Source: Nectonema munidae (lineage: Eukaryota; Nematomorpha; Nectonematoida; Nectonematidae). Taken from it: DNA of 64,000 nucleotides. This document shows, one piece after another, positions 47,826-58,480 of the stretch. A program made the translations under genes and the position numbers. The notes beneath the pieces are model-generated. The model did not search any database and was not told where the DNA came from. It saw only the letters and a list, made by a program, of their open reading frames with translations. The stretch covers positions 955,165 through 1,019,164 of the forward strand of contig JAUIRK010000157.1 of the NCBI GenBank assembly GCA_030549495.1, in the 5' to 3' direction. Within the stretch, counting starts at the first letter, position 1, and each line of letters begins with the position of its first letter.

Positions 47826-50383
47826 CACAACATACAAGCACAGATACAAAATCGCATATACAAAATATAATTACGTTTAATTCTTTCAAAAACTAAATCT
47901 TAAAAACTTGGCTTGGTTTAACTTCTTTCTTAGTTTTCAATAAATTTCGAAAGCTCGTACGTAATACGTAGTCATAATTGGAACATTTTTAATCTTCTGT
48001 TTCGCTTGTTACATAAGCAGTCCTGAATTTCAATCCTTCAATCTAATAAAAAGACCTTTCTTTTTATATTTTTCTTTAATGAATTATACACGTCACTATA
48101 TCAATAGTTCTCAACTCTTTTTTGGAATCGACCAAGCACCCAACTTAAAATTACTGGGGACCTAATTTTTTAGTTAATGATAAAAAACATATCCAATAAA
48201 TTTTACAGAGTAATTTTTTAAAGCAGAAACTTAAAAGGAATTTAACCTTTTGTTATGAAATCTTTTTTTCACACATTTTTTTAAATTTACTTATCTACTT
48301 TTGCAAACAAACTTTTGGACTTTTTTTATTGACTTATTTTTAATATTAGGAGTAGAACTTTATAAAGCACAAAACGAATGAATTTTTCTGAAAGGCGATT
48401 CCCAAGTTTAGATTATAAGACTTAAGATAAGACCTTAAAAGTAAACCTTCTGCCACAAAGTCGTTCAACATTCGACCCAAAGTATTGCTTGAGGAGAAGT
48501 ATATGCCAGTAAATTCCATTGAAATAAAAGTGTCTTCCAAAATAAACTTAATGAAATAGGGGAAAAAAATTTTATTTGTATTTTTATACCATATTATAAT
48601 TTTTTCACTGAAAACAGCCAAATTTTCTTAAATTTTCAATACCTTACTATTATTTCCTAATTTTCTAAAATAATAAATACAAAATCAGAGACATATTTTT
48701 AAATTTTTTATTTAAATTTATTGAATAAAATAGACGAATCTCATTTTTCAGTAAAAAATTATAGAAAGAAAAAAATTCTAATTCTCTTTTGCCTCCCTAC
48801 ACATAAGCAAAGAAGCGCCTTAAAAAATTTCAAACTTAGATATACTGTTGGATAGAATTTTGGCTAAAAGACTGTTCTCTTGAAGAGTGGGTACCACATC
48901 ATTATTTTTTAAGGAAACTCTCACCTAAACTTATAAGATTTAAACATTTTCATTGGATCCTTTTTATAAATTGTTTATATAATTTTGATTTTGATATACC
49001 TCGAGCATCTGCGCAATTCTTGCAAAATGTAAGGAAAAGAAATTAGATTTTTTTAAAGTTAATATTCACATGAGATGATTTTTCTGAAACCCTGAAAAGA
49101 TTAAACATGGGGAGAAAAAGTATCTCACTCTTTTAATTTAGTGATATTGCAAAACAGTGACATGTTGATATCATTAGAAAGAATGTTGACAACTAATATG
49201 TAGACAAGTACACACAATAGTGAATACTCATATTTTGGATCATTTAATTCAGTTAAAAGATTTTTTTCAAAGAATTAGGTTTCCGTCCAAATTTAACCTC
49301 TAAATATTTTAACATATACAGCTCTCCAGGTTCTAAGATTATGCAATATAACGCTATATCGAATATAACTTCACAAGATTGATTGGATATAATTTTTGGA
49401 AAATATCTAAAAATCAAGAGTAGTAAAATGTCCCCATTGAATAGAAAACGTACATCTCCTTTGAATTGATAAGCTATTGCTCACGAAAATTGACTTTGTA
49501 TTTCTTGTTTTATAATATTAAGAACAACTAAATTTCAATGGTTGTAAAAAATATTTTTATCTATGCACACATATTCTACTTTTTGTGAAAAAGAGAGCAA
49601 ACTCATCAGAAAAGTCTTGCCTTATTTTCAGGCTTGAGATGGTGTGTATTACACGAAAATTAAATTAATTGACTTTTAATTTCCTTGTTGAAACTGTGTA
49701 CTTAATTATAGCTATAGTTAAAATTATAAAAAAAAACTCGTTGGCGTTATAGTTATTTAAAAATGTAGTTTTCTTATTTTTCGAAGAACTTTTGTTGAAA
49801 AAATTTTTTCTTTTAAATAAATATATTTTTTATAATTTTTAAATATGTTTTGTATTAAAATTTCAATCACACAAAAATTATTTTTCACAAATAATACGTG
49901 TTTTGACTTTTCAAATTTTTTTATTATATTTTTCTACTTGATTTATTTTTTAAATTTTTACTCTAAAGCTTCACATTAATGAAAACATATAATTGTAGGG
50001 TAAAAGTTGACATCTTTAATTGCGTAAGGAATTTATGAATAGAAAAAATATATATAGCACTAATGCCTATATAAATAAAATCCCATTATATACTTTGAAT
50101 ATAAGTGTGCTTCTTATCATCAAACGTCTTGCTAAGGTTTTCGTTATTTCATATAAAGAGTCAAGATCTGCGTGGTCTTTTCAGTGCATTTGCAACACCT
50201 GAGCGTTAACTTTACTTCAAATCTATGCATTGACATGCAATATCTTCAAGAAGAAAATATGTAAAAATGAGTTGTCTCAAAATGTATATAAAGTAAAATT
50301 TATATGGGAATGCTTAAGATAGAAAATTCATATTCACTCAATTTATCTTCTTCCTAACAAACTTAACTTTTATTTGGTGAAGG
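47826..50383. other. AT-rich intergenic DNA after the exchanger
   Basis: Apart from the worn hAT end at 48.1 kb no structure was recognised. Confidence 0.6.
48095..48200. mobile_element. Possible worn hAT-Charlie terminus
   Basis: CAATAGTTCTCAACTCTTTT, followed by TGGAATCGACCAAGCACCC, is two substitutions from the usual CAGTGGTTCTCAAC start. No partner end is assigned. Confidence 0.35.
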
Positions 50384-50788
50384 ATGATCAGATTTAAAAA
50401 AAATTTAGCTAATACTGAACACATACCCGCATTTTTAACATCATTGACAATTTCTTCCGATCCTATTAAATATTTTTGGCACAATTGTTTTACTGAGGAA
50501 TGTTATAAATGTTCTACTCTCTTACTGAGGAACGGATTTGAAGGAAAACTTACCTCCGGTCAAGTTAATAACATATTTTTTAAAAATGTTTTTTTCTATA
50601 CAAAAGCATTGAGGATGAATGCGAATCTATACTCGTATTACACAAGGAATATTACCGGTTGTGAAGGAAAACTCTTTTTCAGAAAATCAACCTTAACTTC
50701 ATTGAACTATAAAATGAGATGCTCGGTAAGGCTTGAAACAAGCAATCCCTATCTTTTTAGGAAGAATTGCTTTTTTAAAAGGCTGTAG
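50384..50788 (+). CDS. Hypothetical 134-aa open frame, unrecognised
   Basis: An ATG-initiated frame of 134 codons, long for this AT-rich background. It is Cys-containing (TEECYKCSTLLLRNGFEGKL) and has a second related phrase (TGCEGKLFFRKSTL), hinting at internal duplication. No transmembrane segment or signal peptide is evident. It ends 15 bp before a near-copy of the exchanger 3' cassette with its own AATAAA at 50835-50840, which suggests a transcribed unit. It could be a small lineage-specific gene, the last exon of something, or the remains of a duplicated locus. No similarity to the exchanger tail is visible. Confidence 0.3.
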   Translation: MIRFKKNLANTEHIPAFLTSLTISSDPIKYFWHNCFTEECYKCSTLLLRNGFEGKLTSGQVNNIFFKNVFFYTKALRMNANLYSYYTRNITGCEGKLFFRKSTLTSLNYKMRCSVRLETSNPYLFRKNCFFKRL

Positions 50789-50803
50789 TCGGCCTATATA
50801 TTT

Positions 50804-50855
50804 ATTAATTAGGACATAAAATTAAAATTTATACAATAAAAATTACCTTTTTTTT
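50804..50855 (+). repeat. Second copy of the exchanger 3' cassette
   Basis: Near-identical to 47775-47825, including AATAAA and the trailing T run. See the first copy for detail. Flanking sequence on either side is unrelated by eye. Confidence 0.6.
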
Positions 50856-50884
50856 ATTGGATATTAAAGTAATTTTATAGACTT

Positions 50885-51136
50885 ATGGACATTCATAAAG
50901 TATTTTTGTTTATTACACTGGCTTTATCATGCTCAAGTAGTTTTGTTGTGAACTGCATCCAATCAGAACACCCTTCAATCATATGCGTGTTTCGACATTT
51001 ATCTTGTGCATACATCAGCCAGAATAAAGTTTTCATAGTCCTGTTTTCAACTTTTGTAACCCATTTTCTCTTAAAGTTCATTCCTCAAATGTCAAACCTC
51101 TTTAAAACGGTCATTAAAAAGACTAACTATTTTTGA
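50885..51136 (+). CDS. Putative small secreted or membrane protein, 83 aa
   Basis: The ATG is followed by a convincing signal-peptide-like segment (MDIHKVFLFITLALSCSSSF), a short Cys-bearing stretch, and a second hydrophobic segment (KVFIVLFSTFVTHFLLKF). The final codons and the stop fall inside the left terminal repeat of the neighbouring Tigger element, so the present 3' end is probably transposon-derived. Not recognised; it may be chance. Confidence 0.22.
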   Translation: MDIHKVFLFITLALSCSSSFVVNCIQSEHPSIICVFRHLSCAYISQNKVFIVLFSTFVTHFLLKFIPQMSNLFKTVIKKTNYF

Positions 51137-51904
51137 CCGTAAAAGGTGACCGCTATATAGAGGTATTATAAATAATTTATAATTTTTATTAAAAAAAATA
51201 TTATTAAAAAGTTTAAGAATTTCTTTGTGTAAAAAATTCAGTAAGGGTAGTTTGTCTACTATTACAAACTTTTTAACATCTTCATTAATAAACTCATCTT
51301 TAGCTTTAGCAAATATGGACCACATCATGACCTTTTTCTATGCAAAAATAATTGGAACATTGCAGTCAATATTGACATATTCATCAAAATTTATATTTGG
51401 TGCTTGAAATTTATCAGCAACAATGTTTAATAAAGAATCAATAGCTACACTTTTTTCTTCTTCAAAGTGCTCACATTCTATTAAATTACTTTTTTTCAGA
51501 AAAGCCTGCAGCCTTGAAACATTTGAAAACCATTTCTTGTTTGACGCATTTAATAGCTTTATTTATCCATTTAACATCGCGAAGTACATTGATGCTTGAA
51601 ACAAGTTGTGATATATTGCTCATATCATGTATTTGCGATAATAATTTTTTAATAACCATTTTTTTGTTTTGAACTTTGAAATTTTGAATAATCCCTTGAT
51701 CAACGGGTTGTAAAGAGGAAGTACTGTTAGGCAGAAGATAGATTATTTTAATATTTTTTAGACAAAGATCATGCGTATGACATGCCGTTTCAAGTTATTT
51801 GTTCTTATTTATTATTGTTTCATTATTCAAGAAAAGAACTACCTCTCTAAACGGTCACCTCTCTACAGCGGACACCTCTTTATTACGGTCAGTTTTATAC
51901 AGTC
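51119..51904 (-). mobile_element. Tigger/pogo element, internally deleted, C-terminal transposase
   Basis: Inverted ends share GACT...TTGACCG / GACT...CTGACCG followed by AGGTGACCGC-type repeats (51119-51155 and 51840-51904). The minus strand encodes the C-terminal part of a Tigger transposase: LCLKNIKIIYLLPNSTSSLQ then PVDQGIIQNF, HDMSNISQLVSSINVLRDVK, KCFKAAGFSEKK. LPPNTTSxLQPMDQGII is the family signature. The N-terminal two thirds are absent. Confidence 0.8.
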
Positions 51905-52030
51905 TAAAGAAATTTAACTCTACAATATAGGATTTTTACTTCTCAATTGCGGTCACCTCTTTATTCAGACTGCGGTCACCTTTCAGTAGTTTAAAATAGA
52001 AAAATACCTCTTAAATACGGCCATAATATA
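51905..52030. repeat. Extra copies of the Tigger terminal repeat motif
   Basis: Beyond the Tigger right end, GCGGTCACCTCTTTATTCAG and TGCGGTCACCTTTCAG repeat the terminal motif, and a third weak copy follows (CTCTTAAATACGGCCA). This may be the end of a second Tigger, possibly that of the plus-strand copy at 52.6 kb. Confidence 0.5.
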
Positions 52031-52589
52031 TTAATTTTGATTCTATCTAATAAAAATGTTATCTTTTTAGCTTATATTCTTCTATTTCATATTTTATCTA
52101 CGTTAAATTAACTGTTTTAAAAGAATTTTCTCTCTCAATAACCCATCCCCATCACTAATCAATACATTCTACAAAAGAGTCTAGTGTCAAAAGTCATGAA
52201 AATCTCCCAAGTTTTTTTTTCTATTTCAGAAAGACCCATAAAGGGAAAAATTCTTACTTTAAAGACTAAATTCCAGCAGACTTGCAGCATATCAGCTCAT
52301 TCTCGAAAGTGCTTAGAAATCTCCCTACCTACCTACATATATAGTTTTAATAAAAATTTCGTCTAAATAATTTTTTTTGTTATTTAGAATAATTATACAT
52401 ATTGAAGATTGTTTTTGTGTCAATAAGCAATAAAAAATCACGTGTTGACTTAACACTTGACAAAAAATAGAATTTATAAAAAACAGTTGAGGTAAAAGAC
52501 ATCGCAATTTAGCAGAAATTTAGAAAATAGGTAGAACGCAAGTAGGATCTTTTCTCAAAAGTAAAAATGAATACCTTAAGAAATATGAA

Positions 52590-53205
52590 AGCAACTAAAA
52601 TTTGAATGAAAAAATATAAAAAATTTTTGCATATAAAGGTGTTGATAAAGTTACTTTTGAATGGTTCAAACAAGCGCGCGAAATGAATGTTCCAATGTCA
52701 AGACCAATTATACAAGTAAAGGCTAAACAATTTGCTATGGAACTCAAGCATGATGAATTTAAAAGTTCTAATGGATGGTTAATGCGATTCAGAACGCGAC
52801 ATAAGATTGCATTTAAGAAGATTTGCGGTGGGAAAGCATGTATTGATGAAACTACTATTATTGATTGGAAAAAAAATAGTTGAATTGTGTGATGGATATG
52901 AAGCAAAAGATATATGGAACATCGATGAAACAGGACTTTTTTATCGTGTTCTCCCAGATTGAACTTTAGGTCTTAATGGAGAAGATTACACAAGCGGAAA
53001 AAAGTGTAAAGAAAGATTAACCGTTCTTTTAGCTTACAAAGGGTCGGCGACAAGCACTTGTAATAGGAAAACCTTCTAAACTGCTTGCATTTCGTAATAT
53101 CAATTTAGATAAGCAGCCACCTCTTTCTTGGCATTATAATAAAAAACCATGGATGACAAGATATATTTTTCAAGAATGGCTATTGAATTTTTACCGCAAA
53201 ATAAA
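52590..53205 (+). pseudogene. Tigger/pogo transposase, N-terminal and first DDE part, decayed
   Basis: Plus-strand blocks: FEWFKQAREMNVPMSRPIIQ then VKAKQFAMEL (CENPB-type DNA-binding domain), SSNGWLMRFRTRHKIAFKKI, then DIWNIDETGLFYRVLPD with the first catalytic Asp, GKKCKERLTVLLA, and KPWMTRYIFQEWL. Stops and shifts separate them. The reading ends abruptly where the minus-strand hAT begins. Its orientation is opposite to the C-terminal Tigger piece at 51.1-51.9 kb. Confidence 0.8.
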
Positions 53206-54846
53206 GAAGAAAAGTCTTTTAAGTTGTCTCATCTTGATGTAGTTAACTATTTTCACGACTATATCTAATGTGGATTTCATCTCAGGTCCAAGAGTTTTAG
53301 CAACTAATGCTTCCCTATAAAAGAAACAATGAGTATGAATAATGTTTGAATACTTGTTTTGTGCTATTGGAACAAAACCTTTTACATGTCCTGTCATTGC
53401 TAGAGCACCATCGATACAAATACCTACACAGTTTTCCCATTTAAATCCACAATAACTAACGTATGAATTCAAAACTTCAAATATATCTTGCCCCTTTGTT
53501 GTTTCCGGTAATTCTTTGCAACAAACAAAGTCTTCCACAATTGCCATATCATCTATAAAGCGAACAAACAAAGAAGTTGTGCTTTACCAGAAATATCTGT
53601 ACTTTCATCAACTTGAAGTGCAAACATCTCATTTTTCCCAATTCTTGATTTGATATGAGACTCAATGTTGACTGACATATCTTGAATGCGTCTACTTATT
53701 GTGTTGTCTGAAAGTGGAATTTTGTTTATTTCTGAAACAGCTTCTTTTCTTAACATTATTTCAACTATTTGCTGACATGTTGGTAAAATAAGACTTTCAG
53801 CAATGGTGTGAGCTTTCATTTATTTTGCAACTAATTGAGCCACAGCGTAACTTGCTTCTTGTGCCTTGTTGCTCAACTTGAATTTTTTAGTGAACATAGA
53901 GAATTGCCTTTTATTGAGATTCATTTCTCGCTTAAAATATTCTTCTTTTTTACTTGATAAATCAGGATGTTTTTTCAATAAATGCTGTTTGAGTTTGGCC
54001 GGTGCCATATCACTGTTAGCTAGCTTTTCTCCACAAACAATACACAAAGAAAGGTAAAGGACAGTCTTGGTCTCCAGTCCAATTAACGCCAAAAGCCATG
54101 TATTTTTCTGAATTTTTCCAAACTTTACTATCTTGGTTCATCACATCATTTTTTGAAATGCTCAACGAAATCGTAATATCAGCCATTCATCAGAATCCAT
54201 ATCATCATCCACACTAATTTTTGCATTTTAACAAATTTATCCATAGAAAAATGGCTTATAGCTAGTTCTAAAAATTTAATTTATAATTCAAACTAAAAAA
54301 AGGGTAATTCTGAAATTTTCATTCAAACAATTATTTTTTATAAAATATAAAAATATGCCCGTTTTTCATGAATTTTATAAAAATTTATCTTCCTCATAGT
54401 GAAGAAAAATTCAACAAAATCAGCCTTTTTTTTAACAAAAAGTGAAAAGTTAATAAAAAATTTTTTAAAAATTTGATTATTAGGACTAATAATTCAGCTT
54501 CGTATAGAGGAGAAAAACTAAGGTTGACCTTATAAATTAAAAGTTGCTCGAATGACATTTCCAAAAAAATATTTTAACTTTGAAAATTATTAGCCTTTCA
54601 AAATAAAAAAAATAAAATATACTCACATAGATTAAATCGAGTCAATTGAAAAAAAAACCTAAATTTATTTCTTTGGTTGAAAGAGCAGAACCATTTTGAA
54701 ATATAAAAGTTGGAAATTTTTTTCTTCTTTTAATTAAAAAAATTCATATTTTTTTTCAAACGAGAAAAAAGGATAACTGTTTTAAGAGAGCCAATTTTTG
54801 TCAAAGAGCCAGAATTGGCTCGCGAGCGGTACTTTGCCGACCACTG
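53203..54846 (-). pseudogene. ZBED5/SCAND3-like hAT transposon, truncated
   Basis: The minus-strand 5' end is the terminal sequence CAGTGGTCGGCAAAGT (complement at 54831-54846). Coding blocks follow: CIVCGEKLANSDMAPAKLKQ with HLLKKHPDLSS (BED-type finger), VAKYMKAHTIAESLILP-like, FALQVDESTDISGKAQLL (first catalytic Asp), VGICIDGALAMTGHVKGFVP (second Asp), IIHTHCFFYREALVAKTL (HCxxHREAL-type motif), ending in VNYIKMRQLK. The finger block runs into the next at 53819/53820, and a frame break falls near 53560. The C-terminal half and the 3' terminus are absent; homology stops at the junction with the Tigger remnant. Flanking TAATTATT may be its target site. Confidence 0.85.
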
Positions 54847-55234
54847 TAATTATTCTTTGATTTTTGTCAAACGGTATGATAAACTGGGAAATGTATATGA
54901 GTTTGTATCAATAACAATTCCAAAGATTTTGTATGTGTGAAAAATATGTTAAATTTATAATTATCTTTGTATGTTTTCATACTGCATTTTACTTCATACA
55001 ACATATAAATGTTGAACGTTGATTCAAAAAAATTTAAATCGAAATAAAAACTAAAAAATAGCTAATAAAAAACCAAAACAATATGAATAGCTTGAATTAC
55101 AGGCACTAAAAAAACTTTTATATCATAATGAATGAAAATATATTTTGATAGCAAACTGAATTTATTTTTGATATTTTATATATCAGATCTTTCATAAAAA
55201 ACAAAGGATCAAGGACCCCGGTTGAAAACCACTG
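54847..55234 (-). mobile_element. Charlie-type hAT terminus (one end only)
   Basis: The complement of 55215-55234 reads CAGTGGTTTTCAACCGGGGT, the classic hAT-Charlie end. It abuts sequence that aligns to the inside of the next hAT element, so this element inserted into it at TCCTAGAG (55235-55242). The other end was not found and no coding sequence is visible. Confidence 0.7.
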
Positions 55235-56103
55235 TCCTAGAGGATGCAGATGCGAATATCCAAAATAAATTTTTATGCGGACGCGGATAAAAAATATTTT
55301 TAAAAAACTATATGTTTTATATTTTACAGTATCTTACTATTTTAATCCCTTTTTTACATTTTTACTGTATTTTTAATCCACCAATGTAAAAAAACCTAAA
55401 TCAGAATAATTAGAAAATTTTATTTAAGATCATCATAATTAATTTATTGGTAAAATTTTTTTTAAGAAATAACAGTTTTTCTACTTTTTCCCCTAGTAAT
55501 CTCTTTCTTTTGTCAGTATAAATATTTCCAGCGCTGCTAAAGAGCTGCTCGCTTTGAACAGTGCTAGGAAGACAGGTAAGACATATGTAAGACATGCAAT
55601 TTTTGATAAAAATGGAAATTCTTCTTTTTTAGATTTCCACCAATCTAAGCTTTGAGTAGCCGTGTCATTAATTCTTTTTTCTTTTTGATACTTCGTTATT
55701 ACTTTTTTAAAAGCTTCATTATCTTCATTTTCTTTCTCGTTTTCTTCTTCACTACTAGAGTTTAGGATAGAGTTCATAGTTTCATTCAAAGAGGTATAAA
55801 CTTCATTAGCACTTTTGTTCATTTTTTGCAGCTTTTTATTTCTAGGCTACTATTATCAATCTTATCCTCACCATATAAATTCAAAAGGAAATTTTTTACT
55901 TTATTTGTTGTTTCAAAAATAATTAGTGAAAAATTTACTTTTGAATCTCGGATCGAGAAAAGTAGCTATAATGTAAAAATTAGAAAAGTATAGCTATGCT
56001 GTAAAGATTTTAAATTGCGTATGTGGATGCGGGTGTTAACATGAAAAAATCCGCGGATGAGGATGTAAAGCGGAATGGGATGCAGATATCCGATACATCT
56101 CTA
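55235..56103 (-). pseudogene. hAT transposon with ZBED1-like C-terminus, partial
   Basis: The right end carries the same terminal repeat (complement TAGAGATGTATCGGAT) as the MITE at 32766-33161. The minus strand has the hAT dimerisation domain: SLDWWKSKKEEFPFLSKIAC in one frame, then LPSTVQSEQLFSSAGNIYTD and KRKRLLGEKVEKLLFLKKN in another, so one frameshift lies near 55570-55600. An acidic stretch (SSSEEENEKENEDNEAF) precedes them. The catalytic part is missing and the left end is cut off by the Charlie-type insertion. Confidence 0.85.
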
Positions 56104-56111
56104 ATAAAAAG

Positions 56112-58231
56112 GGTTCACTGTAATTTCATCGCCGTAACTTCATCGTGGTAACTTCATCGCATGGGCGAATAAAGTCAATAAAGTCAATTTTTTATTTTGT
56201 TTTTTAGTTTGTTAGAAACAATTATTTATTATATATTTACTTAATTTTCGATTATTTTTAAAAAATTTTTAAGGTCAATAAAGTAAATTTTTTTTCTTTT
56301 AAAAGTCAATAATTTTTTTTATGTCAATTTTTTTTACAAACATTTTTGCTCAAGTTTTTCTCCAATTGTTACAAGATGGGCAAGCTGGCTGAACGCTGCG
56401 ATCACTTACCAAAAATAAAAGAAATTGTAAATTTTTTTGAATGCAAAAATGGAATTTTGGTTAAGAAAGAGAAAGCATCAGTTGTTTAAAATGTCATAAA
56501 CAACTGCTTAACATAAAAGAAAACCATATTCAGTTAAGGCAGTTTGTTGAGTTAACTTCTTTTAGCATAAAAGATGCATCAAGACTTTTTACTCTATCAA
56601 GTTTGATCACGATGATTGTGGAGTTAAAAATTATTTGAATAAAAGTTTTAAAAATAACGATATTAAAGATATTATAGAATTGAAAAAGCTAAACATTTCT
56701 CCCAGTACTTATGCAGAGTTACAAAATTGTCAAGCTACAACTTGTCCTGTAGAAAGATCATTTTCGATGTTAAAAAAGCTTCTAGCAAAAGATGGAAATT
56801 TTTCTTCTAATATATTTAATTATTTCCTTGTGTATTTCAATTCTTCTGAATAAAAAAGCTTAAAATAATTTTTAAGTGAATTTTTTAACAAATAAAGTCA
56901 ATATTTTGAAGTATAAGGGTCAATAACTTTGAAGTTTTTAAGTTAAATTTTGTTCTTTTTATTATTTATAGAAGAAAAAGAGGCCTTAAATGATTTAAAA
57001 AGTACTAAAAATCAGGGTTGCGATGGCTGAGCCGCTAAATTTTTCTACATGGAATCGGAGGCGTAAAAATTTAAATACGCCTCCACTAACTGGCTCCGCA
57101 TGATTTAACCACTCACATTTCAAAGACATTTTTTAGATGAAAGCTAGCGCAAATGTTAATTTCAAGTAAAACACGCATATATTCTCTAATCCTAACTGTT
57201 TTCTTGGTAATTTTTTATTAAATTTTTTAAAAATATACACTTAACTATAAGAGCGTGTTGGAACTCACACCGGAGCTAAAAAACATAACTCCGGAGCCAG
57301 AATTTTTTTTCGTGGCTCCAAAACTCTGTTAAAGACGCTATCAGGCTTCAGTTCTTTTTTTGCAAGTTAAAAAAACTTTTTTTTGAAAAGTCCATTTTTT
57401 CTGCCAAAAAGTCAATTTTTTTTACAAAAAAGTGAATATTTTTTGAGTTATTAGGTCAATTTTTGTTCGCCCTAAATTACATCATCATACTAATTTTATG
57501 CTTGACGCTCAATTTTTTTTGTAAATATCCCTTTATAAATTTTTTTTAAGTTTATTACGAACTTTTGTAAATGTTCTTATATAACATAAAAAACTAATTC
57601 TTAAATATAAGGTTTTCATATTATCAGGCTATAATGACGAAATAAAACAATAACTCTTTCTGACTTAAATAGCTTTGAAATATGTTTAAATTTCTTAATA
57701 TTTAAAGAAAGTTCAAAAAAAGTATCTAATTTAATTTATAATCTTTATTTTTTTTAGTTTCATAAAAATCCCCCTAACCTATTTTAACCTTTGACTTTTC
57801 AGACATTATTTGGTATATTATATCTAAAAATAATCATTTGTTTTTTTTAATAAAAAACTTTATTTTTAAGAAAAAAATACCAATTTATATATGTAATAAA
57901 TTATTCCATATTTCAAAAAGATTATTGAGATAACTAATTCATTAGAAATTGGAAAAATAGAAACAATTTAAAAAAATCGCTTTAAGATAATCATTTAGGT
58001 CACGATTTTCAAAATCATTGACAATGCGCGTGCCGTATTATGCGGTTAATCCATAAATCTCGCGATATAATCACTATACGATGAAAATACTTAACGATGA
58101 AAATACCAACGATGTTTTTAACTTCATAAATTTAATGTAATTTTTTAAATCATTGTAACTTGCATCACGATGAATTTACTATACGATGAAATTTCCACGA
58201 TGAAATTACCGCGATGAAATTACCGGATAGC
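56112..58231 (+). mobile_element. hAT-like element with tandem-repeat termini and target duplication
   Basis: AATAAAAAG at 56103-56111 and 58232-58240 flanks a 2.1-kb element. Each terminus is a short array of GTAATTTCATCG-type units, inverted at the other end (56118-56161; 58066-58231). Inside, the plus strand at 56635-56853 has PSTYAELQNCQATTCPVERS then FSMLKKLLAKDGNF, a hAT C-terminal block (usual form VERSFS.LK..L..DR.N). GTCAATTTTTT-type subterminal repeats are scattered on both sides. The catalytic region is not recognisable. A GC-rich hairpin region (57010-57380) may be a further insertion. Confidence 0.65.
57010..57380. repeat. GC-richer hairpin region inside the hAT-like element
   Basis: Starts CAGGGTTGCGATGGCTGAGC. 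Contains hairpin GGAGGCGTA...TACGCCTCC (57057-57084), outer GAGCC/GGCTC arms, and a CCGGAG...CTCCGG stem near 57273-57297. This looks like an insertion of a small transposon, but no clear borders were found. Confidence 0.35.
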
Positions 58232-58240
58232 AATAAAAAG

Positions 58241-58320
58241 TATACTGTATATGTGTGTGTATGTGTATATGTGTTTGTGAGCTTGTATGTGTATGTGTGT
58301 ATCTTAAATTGTAGGGTCCT
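58241..58320. repeat. TG-rich microsatellite
   Basis: An imperfect (TG)n/(TATG)n run directly right of the hAT-like element. Confidence 0.8.
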
Positions 58321-58429
58321 CATGTATCTGTGAGCCGTGGAGAACTGTTCGATTGTCCATTAGCTCACTGTGCCCTTTCATTTAGATAAAAATTATTTAC
58401 ACTTAATATGTATCAGGATTCTAATTCAA

Positions 58430-58480
58430 AATACAGTGAAACCTGTATTAACTAATCTGATTATAGTGAAATTGGCTTTT
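58430..58480. mobile_element. Possible Tigger-like terminus
   Basis: TACAGTGAAACCTGTATTAA resembles pogo/Tigger ends (CAGTgaaACCT..); no partner end was seen. Confidence 0.25.

Noticed and set aside
48095-55234. One 7-kb Charlie-type hAT spanning the ends at 48.1 and 55.2 kb
   Set aside because: The flanking 8-mers (CACTATAT and TCCTAGAG) do not match, so the ends belong to different insertions.
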